Assembly (NCBI RefSeq): GCF_001038505.1
Contig: NZ_LDPY01000001.1
Location: 2,480,001 to 2,544,000 of the forward strand
DNA: 64,000 bases
Source of the DNA: Puniceibacterium sp. IMCC21224
GTDB taxonomy: Bacteria > Pseudomonadota > Alphaproteobacteria > Rhodobacterales > Rhodobacteraceae
Direction of reading: 5' to 3'
The notes below the pieces were generated by a model, which was given only the letters and a program-made list of their open reading frames with translations, was not told the origin of the DNA and made no database searches. The translations under genes and the position numbers were made by a program. Position 1 is the first letter of the stretch; each line of letters starts with the position of its first letter. Of the stretch, positions 1 to 8,696 are shown piece after piece.

Positions 1-376
1 CGCCATCGACGGTTTCGGTCGGCGCCGACCGTGGTTTGGCAAACTGACCCGCCATGCGACCCACCTTGACCACAGGTACCTTGGCACCAAAAGTCAGGAC
101 CATCGCCATCTGCAACATCACCTTGAATGTGTCGCGGATGCCATTGGCGCTGAATTGTTCAAAGCTCTCGGCGCAATCGCCGCCCTGCAACAGAAACGCC
201 TCGCCGCGCGACGCAGCGCCCAGCGATTTTTTCAGCTTGCGTGCCTCGCCTGCGAACACCAGCGGCGGATATTTGGCCAACTGTGCCTCGACCGCGTTCA
301 GGGCAGCCGTATCCGTATACTCAGGCATCTGCACCCGAGGCTTGTTGCGCCACGTCGTCTTTTGCCATTCGGTCAT
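1..376 (-). CDS. Class II 3-deoxy-7-phosphoheptulonate (DAHP) synthase, 5' part only
   Basis: First enzyme of the shikimate pathway: condenses phosphoenolpyruvate and erythrose-4-phosphate to DAHP in the cytoplasm. Only the first 125 codons lie in the window; the gene runs off the left edge. The translation opens [16 protein letters not shown] and contains LLQGGDCAE and [16 protein letters not shown], which are hallmarks of plant-like class II DAHP synthases, including the metal-binding Cys of the GGDCAE motif. The ATG is preceded by CCGGAG at a normal distance. It is divergent from the GlxA-type regulator downstream on the plus strand. Family assignment is firm; allosteric properties cannot be judged from this fragment. 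Confidence 0.92.
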   Translation of the reverse strand, partial: MTEWQKTTWRNKPRVQMPEYTDTAALNAVEAQLAKYPPLVFAGEARKLKKSLGAASRGEAFLLQGGDCAESFEQFSANGIRDTFKVMLQMAMVLTFGAKVPVVKVGRMAGQFAKPRSAPTETVDG

Positions 377-549
377 CTGGTGTCTCCGGTCAGAACATTC
401 TTTTTATGGTCACAGACGGCTCTATACAAAACACCGCGCCCCCTGACCATATGCGAAATAAGCGACATCTCTTGACGCTTCCCGATGGTTCTGCCCATCT
501 GGGGCAGGAACACTGCCGCAGGGGGAGCGTTCAGGAAAGGTTAGCGGGC

Positions 550-1551
550 ATGAAGATCCAGCGCCAGTATATCGAGGTTGACGCCGAGGGCAAACCGCGG
601 CGGTTTGTGTTTGTGCTGTTGCCGCGCTTTACCCTGTTGTGCTTTGCCGCTGCGGTGGACGCGCTTCGCATCGCAAACCGGATGGCGAACCAGACGCTAT
701 ACACCTGGGTTGTCACTGGCGAAGGTGGCGACACAGTCAGTTGCTCTGCCGGGACGGAATTCAAACTTGACTGCGATCTGGGAGAACTGCTGCGCGACGA
801 CACCATCATGGTTTGCGGCGGCATCGACGTGCAAACCGCCACCACCAAGAAGATGCTCAACTGGCTGCGGCGCGAGGCGCGGCGCGGGCTTAAGGTCGCG
901 GGGCTTTGCACGGCGAGCTATACTCTGGCGCGTGCCGGTTTGCTGGACGGCAAAAAGGCGACGATCCACTGGGAAAATCAGGATAGCTTTGCCGAAGAGT
1001 TCGAAGAGGTCCGGCTGACCAAATCGGTCTTTGTCGTTGACGGCAACCGGATGAGCACGGCTGGCGGAACGTCGTCTATCGACCTGATGCTCAAGGTCAT
1101 TGCGGATGACCATGGCGAGGATCTGGCAAATGCCGTCGCGGATCAGCTGATCTATTCGTCGATCCGCACCGATCAGGACACGCAGCGACTGTCGGTGCCA
1201 ACCCGCATCGGCGTGCGTCACCCCAAGCTGAGCCAGGTGATCCAGATGATGGAATCGCACATCGAAGAGCCGATAAGCCCCGCTATTCTGGCGACCGACG
1301 TGGGCATGTCCACGCGCCAGCTTGAACGGTTGTTCCGCCGCTATCTGAACCGTTCGCCCAAGCGGTACTATATGGAGCTGAGGTTGCAAAAGGCCCGTAA
1401 CCTGTTGATGCAGACGGATATGAGCGTGATCAACGTCGCATTGGCCTGTGGCTTTGCCTCGCCGTCACATTTCTCGAAATGTTACCGTGCGCATTACGAG
1501 ACGACGCCGTATCGCGAACGAGGATCCCACGCCACGCGGTTGTCTGTCTGA
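550..1551 (+). CDS. GlxA-family AraC-type transcriptional regulator (DJ-1/PfpI domain plus HTH)
   Basis: Predicted cytoplasmic DNA-binding regulator of 333 residues. Residues about 15-185 form a DJ-1/PfpI-like sensor domain (FVFVLLPRFTLLCFAAAVDALR, then VAGLCTASYTLARAGLLDGKKATIHW). Residues about 225-325 form a double helix-turn-helix AraC domain (MSTRQLERLFRRYLNRSPKRYY, then VALACGFASPSHFSKCYR). The frame is open further upstream, but the ATG at 550 has AGGAAAGG just ahead and gives the usual family length. Related regulators control uptake and catabolism of amino acids or quaternary amines. The adjacent downstream Liv-type ABC operon is the obvious candidate target, but that is inference only. 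Confidence 0.9.
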   Translation: MKIQRQYIEVDAEGKPRRFVFVLLPRFTLLCFAAAVDALRIANRMANQTLYTWVVTGEGGDTVSCSAGTEFKLDCDLGELLRDDTIMVCGGIDVQTATTKKMLNWLRREARRGLKVAGLCTASYTLARAGLLDGKKATIHWENQDSFAEEFEEVRLTKSVFVVDGNRMSTAGGTSSIDLMLKVIADDHGEDLANAVADQLIYSSIRTDQDTQRLSVPTRIGVRHPKLSQVIQMMESHIEEPISPAILATDVGMSTRQLERLFRRYLNRSPKRYYMELRLQKARNLLMQTDMSVINVALACGFASPSHFSKCYRAHYETTPYRERGSHATRLSV

Positions 1552-1665
1552 CCTTGCGTCAGAGGTCGCAGGTTGGGGATGCGGTGCATTTCAAGGGACT
1601 TTTCTTTTGTCAAAGCCGCGCTTACGCTGCGCTCCGGACAGGATCGTCCAACAGGGAGATTTACC

Positions 1666-2862
1666 ATGAAAAAGATGCTTATGGCCTCTGCGGCCAGCAT
1701 AATGACCGCTGGCGCGGCCTTTGCCGCCGCCCATTCAACCGAAGTGAAGATCGGCGTGATTCTGGGCTTTACCGGCCCGATTGAATCGCTGACGCCGATG
1801 ATGGCCGATAGCGCCGAACTGGCGATGTCCGAGATCAACGACAGCGGCAAATTCCTGGACGGCATGACACTGGTGCCGGTGCGCGCCGATTCCACCTGCG
1901 TCGATTCTGCCGCTGCAACGGCTGCCGCCGAACGTCTCGTCACCACTGACGGGGTCGTGGCGATCATGGGCGCGGATTGCTCGGGCGTGACAGGTGCGAT
2001 CCTGTCGAACGTCGCGCTGGCCAACGGTATTCCGATGGTATCGCCGTCCGCCACCTCGCCCGGCCTGTCGACCGCCGAAGACAACGGCCTGTTTTTCCGC
2101 ACCTCGCCCTCTGATGCACGTCAAGGTGTGGTTCTCGCCGACATCCTCAAGGACAAGGAGATCGACAGCGTCGCGGTGACTTACACCAACAACGACTACG
2201 GCAAAGGCCTGTCAGACAGCTTCATCTCGGCGTTCGAGGCAAATGGCGGCACCGTAACGCTGAATGCCCCGCACGAGGATAACAAGGCCGACTATTCGGC
2301 TGAGATCGGCGCGCTGGCCTCGGCCGGTGGCGATCTGTTGGTTGTGCTGGGCTATTCGGACTCCGGCGGCAAGGGCGTGATCCAGGCGGCGCTCGACACC
2401 GGCGCATTCGACACCTTCATGATGGGCGACGGCATGTATGGCGACGCACTTGTCGAGGCCCTGGGTGCTGACATGGAAGGGTCGTTCGGTGCCGTTCCGT
2501 GGAGCGAAGGTGCCGGCGCAGATGCGTTCAAGGCTATCACTGATGCCGCTGGAATCAATGGAGAATCTTCGTTCACGCGCGAAAGCTATGACGCTGCGGC
2601 GTTGATCGCGCTGGCGATGATGGCCGGAGGAGAGGCAACCTCTGAGGCGATTGCCACGAACCTGTTGGATGTTGCCAACGCTCCGGGTGAGCAGATCCTG
2701 CCCGGAGAGTTGGGTAAGGCGCTGGAAATCCTCGCAAATGGCGGTGACGTCGATTACGTCGGCGCCACCAACGTGGAACTGATCGGGCCCGGCGAAGCGG
2801 CAGGCAGCTATCGTCACTACACCATCACTGGTGGCACCTACGAGACGGTCGATTTCAAATAG
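1666..2862 (+). CDS. Branched-chain amino acid-type ABC transporter, periplasmic substrate-binding protein
   Basis: Periplasmic ligand-binding protein (398 residues, Peripla_BP_6/LivJ type) that delivers substrate to the LivHM permease encoded downstream. A Sec signal peptide is clear: basic MKKM, a hydrophobic stretch, and a cleavage site around AFAAAHS. The mature protein begins EVKIGVILGFTGPIESL, typical of hydrophobic-amino-acid/amide binding proteins. The bilobal fold is suggested by IMGADCSGVTGAI and VAVTYTNNDYGKG. The ATG at 1666 has ACAGGGAGAT ahead of it. First gene of a five-gene importer. The real ligand (amino acid, amide or another small carboxylate) cannot be told from sequence. 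Confidence 0.92.
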   Translation: MKKMLMASAASIMTAGAAFAAAHSTEVKIGVILGFTGPIESLTPMMADSAELAMSEINDSGKFLDGMTLVPVRADSTCVDSAAATAAAERLVTTDGVVAIMGADCSGVTGAILSNVALANGIPMVSPSATSPGLSTAEDNGLFFRTSPSDARQGVVLADILKDKEIDSVAVTYTNNDYGKGLSDSFISAFEANGGTVTLNAPHEDNKADYSAEIGALASAGGDLLVVLGYSDSGGKGVIQAALDTGAFDTFMMGDGMYGDALVEALGADMEGSFGAVPWSEGAGADAFKAITDAAGINGESSFTRESYDAAALIALAMMAGGEATSEAIATNLLDVANAPGEQILPGELGKALEILANGGDVDYVGATNVELIGPGEAAGSYRHYTITGGTYETVDFK

Positions 2863-2934
2863 TCACCGATTGAACGGGAACGCAGTCCGGACATACCGGG
2901 CTGCGTAGAAACATCAAATAACGGGGGCAAACCT

Positions 2935-3714
2935 TTGATCCGGGTTGAAAACCTGCACCGGCATTTCGGCGGATTTCGGGCTGTGGACGGCGCCAGTCTT
3001 GAGATTGCCAAAGGTTCGATCACTGGGCTTGTGGGGCCAAACGGCGCCGGCAAGACGACGTTGTTCAACGTGATTGCAGGTGTGCTGCCGCCAACCTCGG
3101 GCAAAGTCTGGATGGACGGTGAAGAGATCACCGGATTGCCGCCGCATGTGTTGTTTCACAAAGGGTTGCTGCGCACCTTTCAAATCGCCCACGAATTTTC
3201 GTCGATGTCCTGCCGCGAGAACCTGATGATGGTGCCCGGCGGACAATCGGGCGAGACATTGTGGAACGCCTGGTTGCATCGCAGCAGGATCGCAGAAGAA
3301 GAAGCTGTTCTGTTGAAGAAGGCGGATGAAGTCCTTGATTTCCTGACAATTTCCCACCTCAGGGATGAAAAGGCGGGGAACCTGTCCGGCGGACAGAAAA
3401 AGCTGCTCGAACTGGGGCGGACGATGATGGTGGATGCCAAGATCGTGTTTCTTGACGAGGTGGGTGCCGGAGTCAACCGAACCCTGCTGAACACGATAGG
3501 CGACGCGATTCAGCGGTTGAATGTGGAACGGGGATATACCTTTTGCATGATTGAACATGACATGGATTTTATCGGGCGGCTCTGCGATCCGGTCATCGTC
3601 ATGGCCGAGGGCAAGGTTCTGGCTGAAGGGTCCATTTCTGAGATCAAAGCCAACGAGGCGGTGATCGAAGCCTATCTCGGCACAGGACTCAAGAACAAGG
3701 ACGCTGTGCAATGA
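2935..3714 (+). CDS. livG: ABC transporter ATP-binding protein, LivG type
   Basis: One of two cytoplasmic ATPase subunits driving the Liv-type importer, 259 residues. Walker A is GPNGAGKTT (about residue 35), the ABC signature is LSGGQKKLLELGR, Walker B reads IVFLDEVGAGVN, and the switch histidine is in CMIEHDMDF. Walker B ends LDEVGAGV where the paralogue has LDEPTAGV, a common variation in LivG. The predicted start is TTG at 2935, directly before the conserved RVENLHRHFGG; no better ATG fits. It lies 72 bases after the binding-protein gene and just before the second ATPase. Confidence 0.9.
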   Translation: MIRVENLHRHFGGFRAVDGASLEIAKGSITGLVGPNGAGKTTLFNVIAGVLPPTSGKVWMDGEEITGLPPHVLFHKGLLRTFQIAHEFSSMSCRENLMMVPGGQSGETLWNAWLHRSRIAEEEAVLLKKADEVLDFLTISHLRDEKAGNLSGGQKKLLELGRTMMVDAKIVFLDEVGAGVNRTLLNTIGDAIQRLNVERGYTFCMIEHDMDFIGRLCDPVIVMAEGKVLAEGSISEIKANEAVIEAYLGTGLKNKDAVQ

Positions 3715-3720
3715 TCTGTT

Positions 3721-4500
3721 TTGCATACCTATATTGTCGCCGCACCGCGGGAGGTTTCCGAGATCCAGCGACAGGGATCCCCCCCCGTGGGTGAACCGTA
3801 TCTGATCGGAGAGGCCATGATCGGCGGCTATGGTCGGGGCGCGGACATCCTGCACGGCTGCACCATTGCTGTGGAACGCGGTGAAATTGCCGTAATCGTT
3901 GGGCCCAACGGCGCCGGCAAATCCACCGCGATGAAGGCGGTTTTTGGGATGCTGGACCTGCGGGCCGGGCATGTGCGGCTGGACGGTGACGATATCACAG
4001 CCCTCAGCCCACAGGACCGCGTGGCCAAGGGCATGGGGTTTGTACCGCAGACCCAGAACATCTTTACCTCGATGACGGTCGAAGAGAACCTTGAGATGGG
4101 TGCCTTTATCCGGCGCGACGATTTCCGCCAGACCATGGCGCAGGTCTACGACCTGTTCCCGATCCTGCGCGACAAGCGGCGGCAGGCTGCGGGCGAATTG
4201 TCCGGCGGCCAGCGCCAGCAGGTGGCGGTGGGTCGGGCATTGATGACGCAGCCACGGGTGCTGATGCTGGACGAGCCGACAGCCGGCGTGTCACCCATTG
4301 TGATGGATGAACTTTTCGACCGGATCATCGAGGTGGCGCGCACTGGAATCTCGATCCTGATGGTTGAACAGAACGCGCGCCAGGCGCTGGAAATCGCCGA
4401 CAAGGGCTATGTTCTGGTGCAAGGTGCCAATGCCTTTACCGGGACGGGCAAGGATTTGCTGGCCAACCCGGATGTTCGGCGGAGTTTCCTTGGCGGATGA
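3721..4500 (+). CDS. livF: ABC transporter ATP-binding protein, LivF type
   Basis: Second cytoplasmic ATPase of the importer. It has Walker A GPNGAGKST, signature LSGGQRQQVAVGRAL, Walker B VLMLDEPTAGVSP and switch histidine region ILMVEQNARQAL. The frame can start at TTG 3721, giving 259 residues, or at GTG 3787. The GTG follows a run of eight C residues and starts nearer the conserved ATPase core; the start is therefore uncertain. It begins six bases after livG ends, so the two are surely co-transcribed. Confidence 0.88.
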   Translation: MHTYIVAAPREVSEIQRQGSPPVGEPYLIGEAMIGGYGRGADILHGCTIAVERGEIAVIVGPNGAGKSTAMKAVFGMLDLRAGHVRLDGDDITALSPQDRVAKGMGFVPQTQNIFTSMTVEENLEMGAFIRRDDFRQTMAQVYDLFPILRDKRRQAAGELSGGQRQQVAVGRALMTQPRVLMLDEPTAGVSPIVMDELFDRIIEVARTGISILMVEQNARQALEIADKGYVLVQGANAFTGTGKDLLANPDVRRSFLGG

Positions 4501-4651
4501 AAATTTCGTTCGCCTTATCGCCGCCCCTGCCGACAGAGTTGTGCGATCGGCGCATCCCGAAGCGTGCAGTGCCAGTGGCGCTGACAGGATTTGCGTATTT
4601 AGAAAGAGAAGAACCGGGGGTGGCTTTGGAAGTCTGTAAGGGATGCGCGCG

Positions 4652-5662
4652 ATGGATCTGCTGAACGCTGTGGTGGCGCTGGCCAATTTTGTGCTGATCC
4701 CGGCAACGGCTTATGGCGCGCAGCTCGCGCTTGGGGCGCTGGGGGTAACGCTGATTTATGGCATTTTGCGATTTTCCAACTTTGCCCATGGCGACACCAT
4801 GGCATTTGGAACCATGTGTACCATTCTGGTGACCTGGGGATTGCAGACGCTGGGGCTGAGCCTGGGGCCATTGCCCGTTGCCCTGTTGGCGATCCCGTTT
4901 GGCATAGTGGGTACCGCGGCGATGGTGCTGTTCACGGATCGGGTTGTCTATCGGTTTTACCGCGCGCAGAAGGTCAAGCCGGTGATTTTGGTGATCGTGT
5001 CGATTGGAGTGATGTTCATCACCAATGGCGTGACGCGGTTCATTATCGGCACAGAAGAGCAGAACTTTGCCGATGGGGCGCGGTTTCTGATCGGTGCGCG
5101 CGAATTCAAGGCGATGACAGGCCTGGATGAGGGACTCGCGATTCGCACGACGCAGGCAGTCACTGTGGTGACGGCCGTGATTGTAGTGGCGCTACTGTTC
5201 TGGTTTCTGAACCGTACGCGCACGGGTAAATCCATGCGAGCCTATTCCGACAACGAGGATCTGGCGCTGCTGTCGGGCATCAGTCCCGAGCGCGTTGTGC
5301 TGGTGACCTGGCTGATCGTGGCGGCGCTGGCAACGATCGCCGGGACGCTTTACGGGCTGGATAAGTCATTCAAACCCTTCACATATTTCCAACTGCTGTT
5401 GCCGATCTTTGCCGCGGCCATTGTTGGTGGGCTTGGGTCACCGCTGGGCGCGATTGCAGGCGGTTTTGTCATCGCATTCTCCGAGGTCGGCATCACTTAC
5501 GCCTGGAAGAAGGTATTGGGGTATCTGCTGCCCGATACGCTGGCACCGGACGGGTTGGTGCAACTGATGTCAACGGATTACAAGTTCGCGGTCAGCTTTG
5601 TCATTCTGATCATCGTCTTGCTGTTTCGACCAACCGGTCTGTTTGCGGGGAAATCGGTATGA
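4652..5662 (+). CDS. livH: Branched-chain amino acid-type ABC permease, LivH type
   Basis: Inner-membrane permease subunit, about 336 residues with roughly eight hydrophobic segments. The motif LALGALGVTLIYGILRFSNFAHGD near the N-terminus and the later segment LLPIFAAAIVGGLGSPLGAIAGG are typical of LivH. ATG codons occur at 4643 and 4652. The AAGGGA at 4638-4643 overlaps the first and sits nine bases before the second, so 4652 is preferred. The gene ends in ATGA, shared with livM. There is a 151-base gap after livF with no recognisable gene. Confidence 0.9.
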   Translation: MDLLNAVVALANFVLIPATAYGAQLALGALGVTLIYGILRFSNFAHGDTMAFGTMCTILVTWGLQTLGLSLGPLPVALLAIPFGIVGTAAMVLFTDRVVYRFYRAQKVKPVILVIVSIGVMFITNGVTRFIIGTEEQNFADGARFLIGAREFKAMTGLDEGLAIRTTQAVTVVTAVIVVALLFWFLNRTRTGKSMRAYSDNEDLALLSGISPERVVLVTWLIVAALATIAGTLYGLDKSFKPFTYFQLLLPIFAAAIVGGLGSPLGAIAGGFVIAFSEVGITYAWKKVLGYLLPDTLAPDGLVQLMSTDYKFAVSFVILIIVLLFRPTGLFAGKSV

Positions 5663-6960
5663 ACGATCTGGGGCGCGGCGCGCTGCTGTTTGCCATTGTG
5701 GCCGGGCTGATCGTCGGCACAGGGTTCGTGCAAAGCTGGAATTCGGCGCTGCTGATCCTGAACATGGGGCTGGTGAGCGCCGTTATGGCGCTGGGGGTGA
5801 ACCTTCAATGGGGGTTTGCCGGGCTGTTTAATGTCGGCGTGATGGGGTTCGTCGCCTTGGGCGGGCTGGCCACGGTGCTGGTGTCGATGCCGCCGGTCGG
5901 CGCGGCCTGGTCGGCCGGTGCTGGTCGGCTGTTTCTGGCGCTGGCGCTGGGGCTGGCGGTGATTGGCGGCGCCATCGTGATTTGGAGCCGGGTCCGGCGC
6001 GGGTTACGGGGATGGTTGGTGGCTGCGGTTTTGGTGGCTGGCTATTTCGCCTTTCGTGCGGTGTTCGATCCAGCCGTGAGCGCGATCGAGGCCGTGGATC
6101 CGGCAGCGACTGGATACCTTGGCGGGTTGGGCCTGCCGGTGGTGCTGGCCTGGCCGGTCGGTGGGCTACTGGCGGCCGCTGTGGCCTGGCTGATCGGCAA
6201 GACCGCATTGGGGTTGCGATCAGATTATCTGGCCATCGCGACGCTGGGCATTGCCGAGATCATCATTGCCGTTCTCAAGAACGAGGACTGGTTGGCGCGT
6301 GGGGTCAAGAACGTGATCGGCCTGCCCCGGCCTGTGCCCTATGAGATTGATTTGCAAAACGATCCCGGTTTTGTCGCCCGTGCGGCAGAACTGGGGGTTG
6401 ATCCTACGACCGCTTCGACTCTGTATGTCAAGCTGGGCTACGGCCTGATGTTCGCTGTCGTGCTGGTGATCCTGCTGGTGCTGGCGCAGCTCGCGTTAAA
6501 GTCGCCCTGGGGACGGATGATGCGCGCGATCCGCGACAACGAAACCGCGGCGCGGGCCATGGGCAAAGATGTCACGCGACGGCATTTGCAGGTCTTTATT
6601 TTGGGGTCTGCCGTTTGCGGCATTGCTGGCGCGATGATGACCACGCTTGACGGGCAGTTGACGCCGGGCACTTATCAGCCGCTACGCTATACCTTTCTGA
6701 TCTGGGTGATGGTGATCGTTGGCGGGTCGGGTAACAATTTTGGTGCCGTTCTGGGCGGGTTACTGATATGGTTCCTGTGGGTGCAGGTCGAACCGATCGG
6801 CCAGGCTGTGATGGTGCTGGTCACATCCGGCATGGCAGACGGGTCATGGCTCAAGGCGCATCTGCTGGATTCGGTGCAGCACATGCGGCTGTTGACGATG
6901 GGCGTGATCTTGTTGGTGGTGTTGCGGTTCAGCCCGAGGGGTCTATTGCCTGAGAAGTAA
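5659..6960 (+). CDS. livM: Branched-chain amino acid-type ABC permease, LivM type
   Basis: Second inner-membrane permease subunit, 433 residues. The start overlaps the livH stop as ATGA, indicating translational coupling. Characteristic stretches are GVNLQWGFAGLFNVG near the N-terminus, GLRSDYLAIATLGIAEII in the middle, and TFLIWVMVIVGGSGNNFG near the C-terminus, which matches the usual LivM signature. It is somewhat long for LivM. Extra length lies at about residues 75-165 (segments with WSAGAGRLFLALALGLAVIGG and a hydrophilic loop). Last gene of the operon; it converges on the methionine aminopeptidase gene. Confidence 0.9.
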   Translation: MNDLGRGALLFAIVAGLIVGTGFVQSWNSALLILNMGLVSAVMALGVNLQWGFAGLFNVGVMGFVALGGLATVLVSMPPVGAAWSAGAGRLFLALALGLAVIGGAIVIWSRVRRGLRGWLVAAVLVAGYFAFRAVFDPAVSAIEAVDPAATGYLGGLGLPVVLAWPVGGLLAAAVAWLIGKTALGLRSDYLAIATLGIAEIIIAVLKNEDWLARGVKNVIGLPRPVPYEIDLQNDPGFVARAAELGVDPTTASTLYVKLGYGLMFAVVLVILLVLAQLALKSPWGRMMRAIRDNETAARAMGKDVTRRHLQVFILGSAVCGIAGAMMTTLDGQLTPGTYQPLRYTFLIWVMVIVGGSGNNFGAVLGGLLIWFLWVQVEPIGQAVMVLVTSGMADGSWLKAHLLDSVQHMRLLTMGVILLVVLRFSPRGLLPEK

Positions 6961-7001
6961 GACTGTTGGCAGGTTTCGGCGCCGGGAGGGCGCCAGCCAG
7001 G

Positions 7002-7751
7002 TTAACCCGGCAATGTCAAAATGATGGCCCTGCGATCCGTGGCGACAACCGTGTGTTCGTACTGCACAACCGGCGCGCTCGGCTGACTATAGAGCGTCCA
7101 TCCATCATCCAGCTCTGCCGCCCACAGACCGCCTTTGGATAGGAACGGCTCAACCGTCAGCACAAGCCCCTTGTTGATACGCCGCTTGTCGTGCTGCGTC
7201 GGCCAGGTTGCGATTTCTTCTGGATATTCGTGCAGAGACCGACCGACGCCATGGCTGGCCAGATTGCGGATCAGCGTATAATCCCGCGCCTGAGCAAAGC
7301 GGCCAATTGCCGCTCCGATGCCTGCCAGTGATTTGTTGCTGCCAACCTGCGCGATACCGATCTGCATGGCACGGTGCCCGTCACGACAGAGCCGATCCAA
7401 CGAGGCGCGCACTGGCGCGAGGCGAAATGTTGCCCCGGTATCGGCAAAGTAGCCGTCCTTTGAGGCTGATACGTCAATGTTGACCAGATCGCCGCGGGCG
7501 ATCACCCTGTCACCGGGGATACCATGCGCGATTTCCTCATTCACACTGATGCAGGTTGTCCCCGGAAAATCATAGCACGATTGCGGCGCTGAGACTGCCC
7601 CCTCGCGCTCGAGAAACACGCGACCGATCTCATCCAGCTCGCGTGTCGTCATGCCCGGCGTCATAGCTTTTGCCATGGCTTGCATCGTGTTGGCGACGAT
7701 TCGACCGATTTCCTCAAGTTTATCCAATTCGTCTTGCTTGGTAATCGTCAT
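7002..7751 (-). CDS. map: Type I methionine aminopeptidase (divergent paralogue)
   Basis: Metalloprotease that removes the initiator methionine from nascent proteins in the cytoplasm, 249 residues. Expected metal ligands are visible: two Asp in NIDVSASKDGYFADTG, His in LASHGVGRSLHE, Glu in VLTVEPFL and Glu in QYEHTVV. The usual first-Asp motif (DVTVIVDGxxGD) is replaced by DVSASKDGYFAD, so this may be a second, specialised copy rather than the main enzyme of the cell. Start ATG at 7751. Convergent with livM and divergent from the signalling cluster at 7917. Confidence 0.9.
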   Translation of the reverse strand: MTITKQDELDKLEEIGRIVANTMQAMAKAMTPGMTTRELDEIGRVFLEREGAVSAPQSCYDFPGTTCISVNEEIAHGIPGDRVIARGDLVNIDVSASKDGYFADTGATFRLAPVRASLDRLCRDGHRAMQIGIAQVGSNKSLAGIGAAIGRFAQARDYTLIRNLASHGVGRSLHEYPEEIATWPTQHDKRRINKGLVLTVEPFLSKGGLWAAELDDGWTLYSQPSAPVVQYEHTVVATDRRAIILTLPG

Positions 7752-7781
7752 TGAAAGGCCCCTAAATCCGTTGGTATCTTA

Positions 7782-7838
7782 GCGTCTCTGGCCGAAAATG
7801 TCCCGCACTGCGCCCTGGTTCGGAAATCACAGAGACGC
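7782..7838. repeat. Inverted repeat between map and the response-regulator gene
   Basis: GCGTCTCTG at 7782-7790 is matched by its exact reverse complement at 7830-7838. A second nested pair, CCGAA at 7792-7796 and TTCGG at 7819-7823, extends the potential stem-loop. It lies in the divergent promoter region of map and the LuxR-type regulator. Role unknown; it could be a cruciform, an operator pair or a 5' UTR hairpin. Confidence 0.5.
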
Positions 7839-7916
7839 AAGCAATAGGACTATTGGGCAAGTGACCTGACCGGAGCAAACCGCTATCGTAAAGCAAATAC
7901 CGGAGATGCCCTAGCC

Positions 7917-8621
7917 ATGACCCAAGCGTTGCAACAGCCACAATCCGAGCCGCCGATGTCGGCGCTGGTGGTGGATGACCATCCTCTGTTTTGCGACGCG
8001 CTGACGATGACGCTCCAGTCCATCGCCGATTTCACCACGATCCGCAGCGCGGGCACACTCGAATCCGCCCTGGCCGTGTTGCATCAGGAACCGGGAATTT
8101 CGATGATCCTGCTGGATTTGAATCTGCCGGATGTGAACGGGCTGGACGGGCTGGTGCGCCTGCGAAACGCTGCGCCACGTGCCGCGATCATCATCGCATC
8201 GAGCATGGCGGACAACCGGATGATCAGCCATGCGCTCAAGGCCGGGGCCAACGGATTCGTGCCCAAACATTCCCAGCGCTCGGTCTTTCGCCGCGCATTC
8301 GAAGCGGTGGCGGCAGGCCAGCCCTTTGTGCCGGATGGATATATTGATCCCGACGGACGAGGTGGTGCGACCGCGCCCGAAACCGCGCTGATGCGGCTTG
8401 GGTCGCTGACCAACCAACAGGCGCGAATCCTCAATCTGATTTGCGAAGGTAAGCTGAACAAACAGATTGCCTTTGACCTCTCGATTGCCGAAACCACGGT
8501 CAAGGCACATGTCACTGCAATCATGCGCAAACTCGGGGTTCACAGTCGCACTCAGGCGGTGCTGATCGCTCAAGAGGCACGGTTTTCGAAGGTCTTGCCA
8601 AACGACGAGGAGAGAGCCTAG
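7917..8621 (+). CDS. LuxR/NarL-family response regulator
   Basis: Cytoplasmic two-component response regulator of 234 residues. The receiver domain (about residues 15-130) has acidic VVDDHPLFC, the phosphoacceptor Asp in MILLDLNLPDVNG and the conserved Lys in NGFVPKHSQ. The C-terminal LuxR HTH is LTNQQARILNLICEGKLNKQ followed by ETTVKAHVTAIMRKLGV. ATG at 7917 has CCGGAG upstream. The following genes encode a FIST sensor and a hybrid kinase, and all three probably form one pathway. The likely phosphate donor is the kinase at 9852, by proximity only. Confidence 0.92.
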   Translation: MTQALQQPQSEPPMSALVVDDHPLFCDALTMTLQSIADFTTIRSAGTLESALAVLHQEPGISMILLDLNLPDVNGLDGLVRLRNAAPRAAIIIASSMADNRMISHALKAGANGFVPKHSQRSVFRRAFEAVAAGQPFVPDGYIDPDGRGGATAPETALMRLGSLTNQQARILNLICEGKLNKQIAFDLSIAETTVKAHVTAIMRKLGVHSRTQAVLIAQEARFSKVLPNDEERA

Positions 8622-8696
8622 ACTCGCAACCGCACTATTTCAGAAAGCAACGACACGGTGGACGGAGCACAAACCAGCTCTGCCCGGGGGGAGGCC

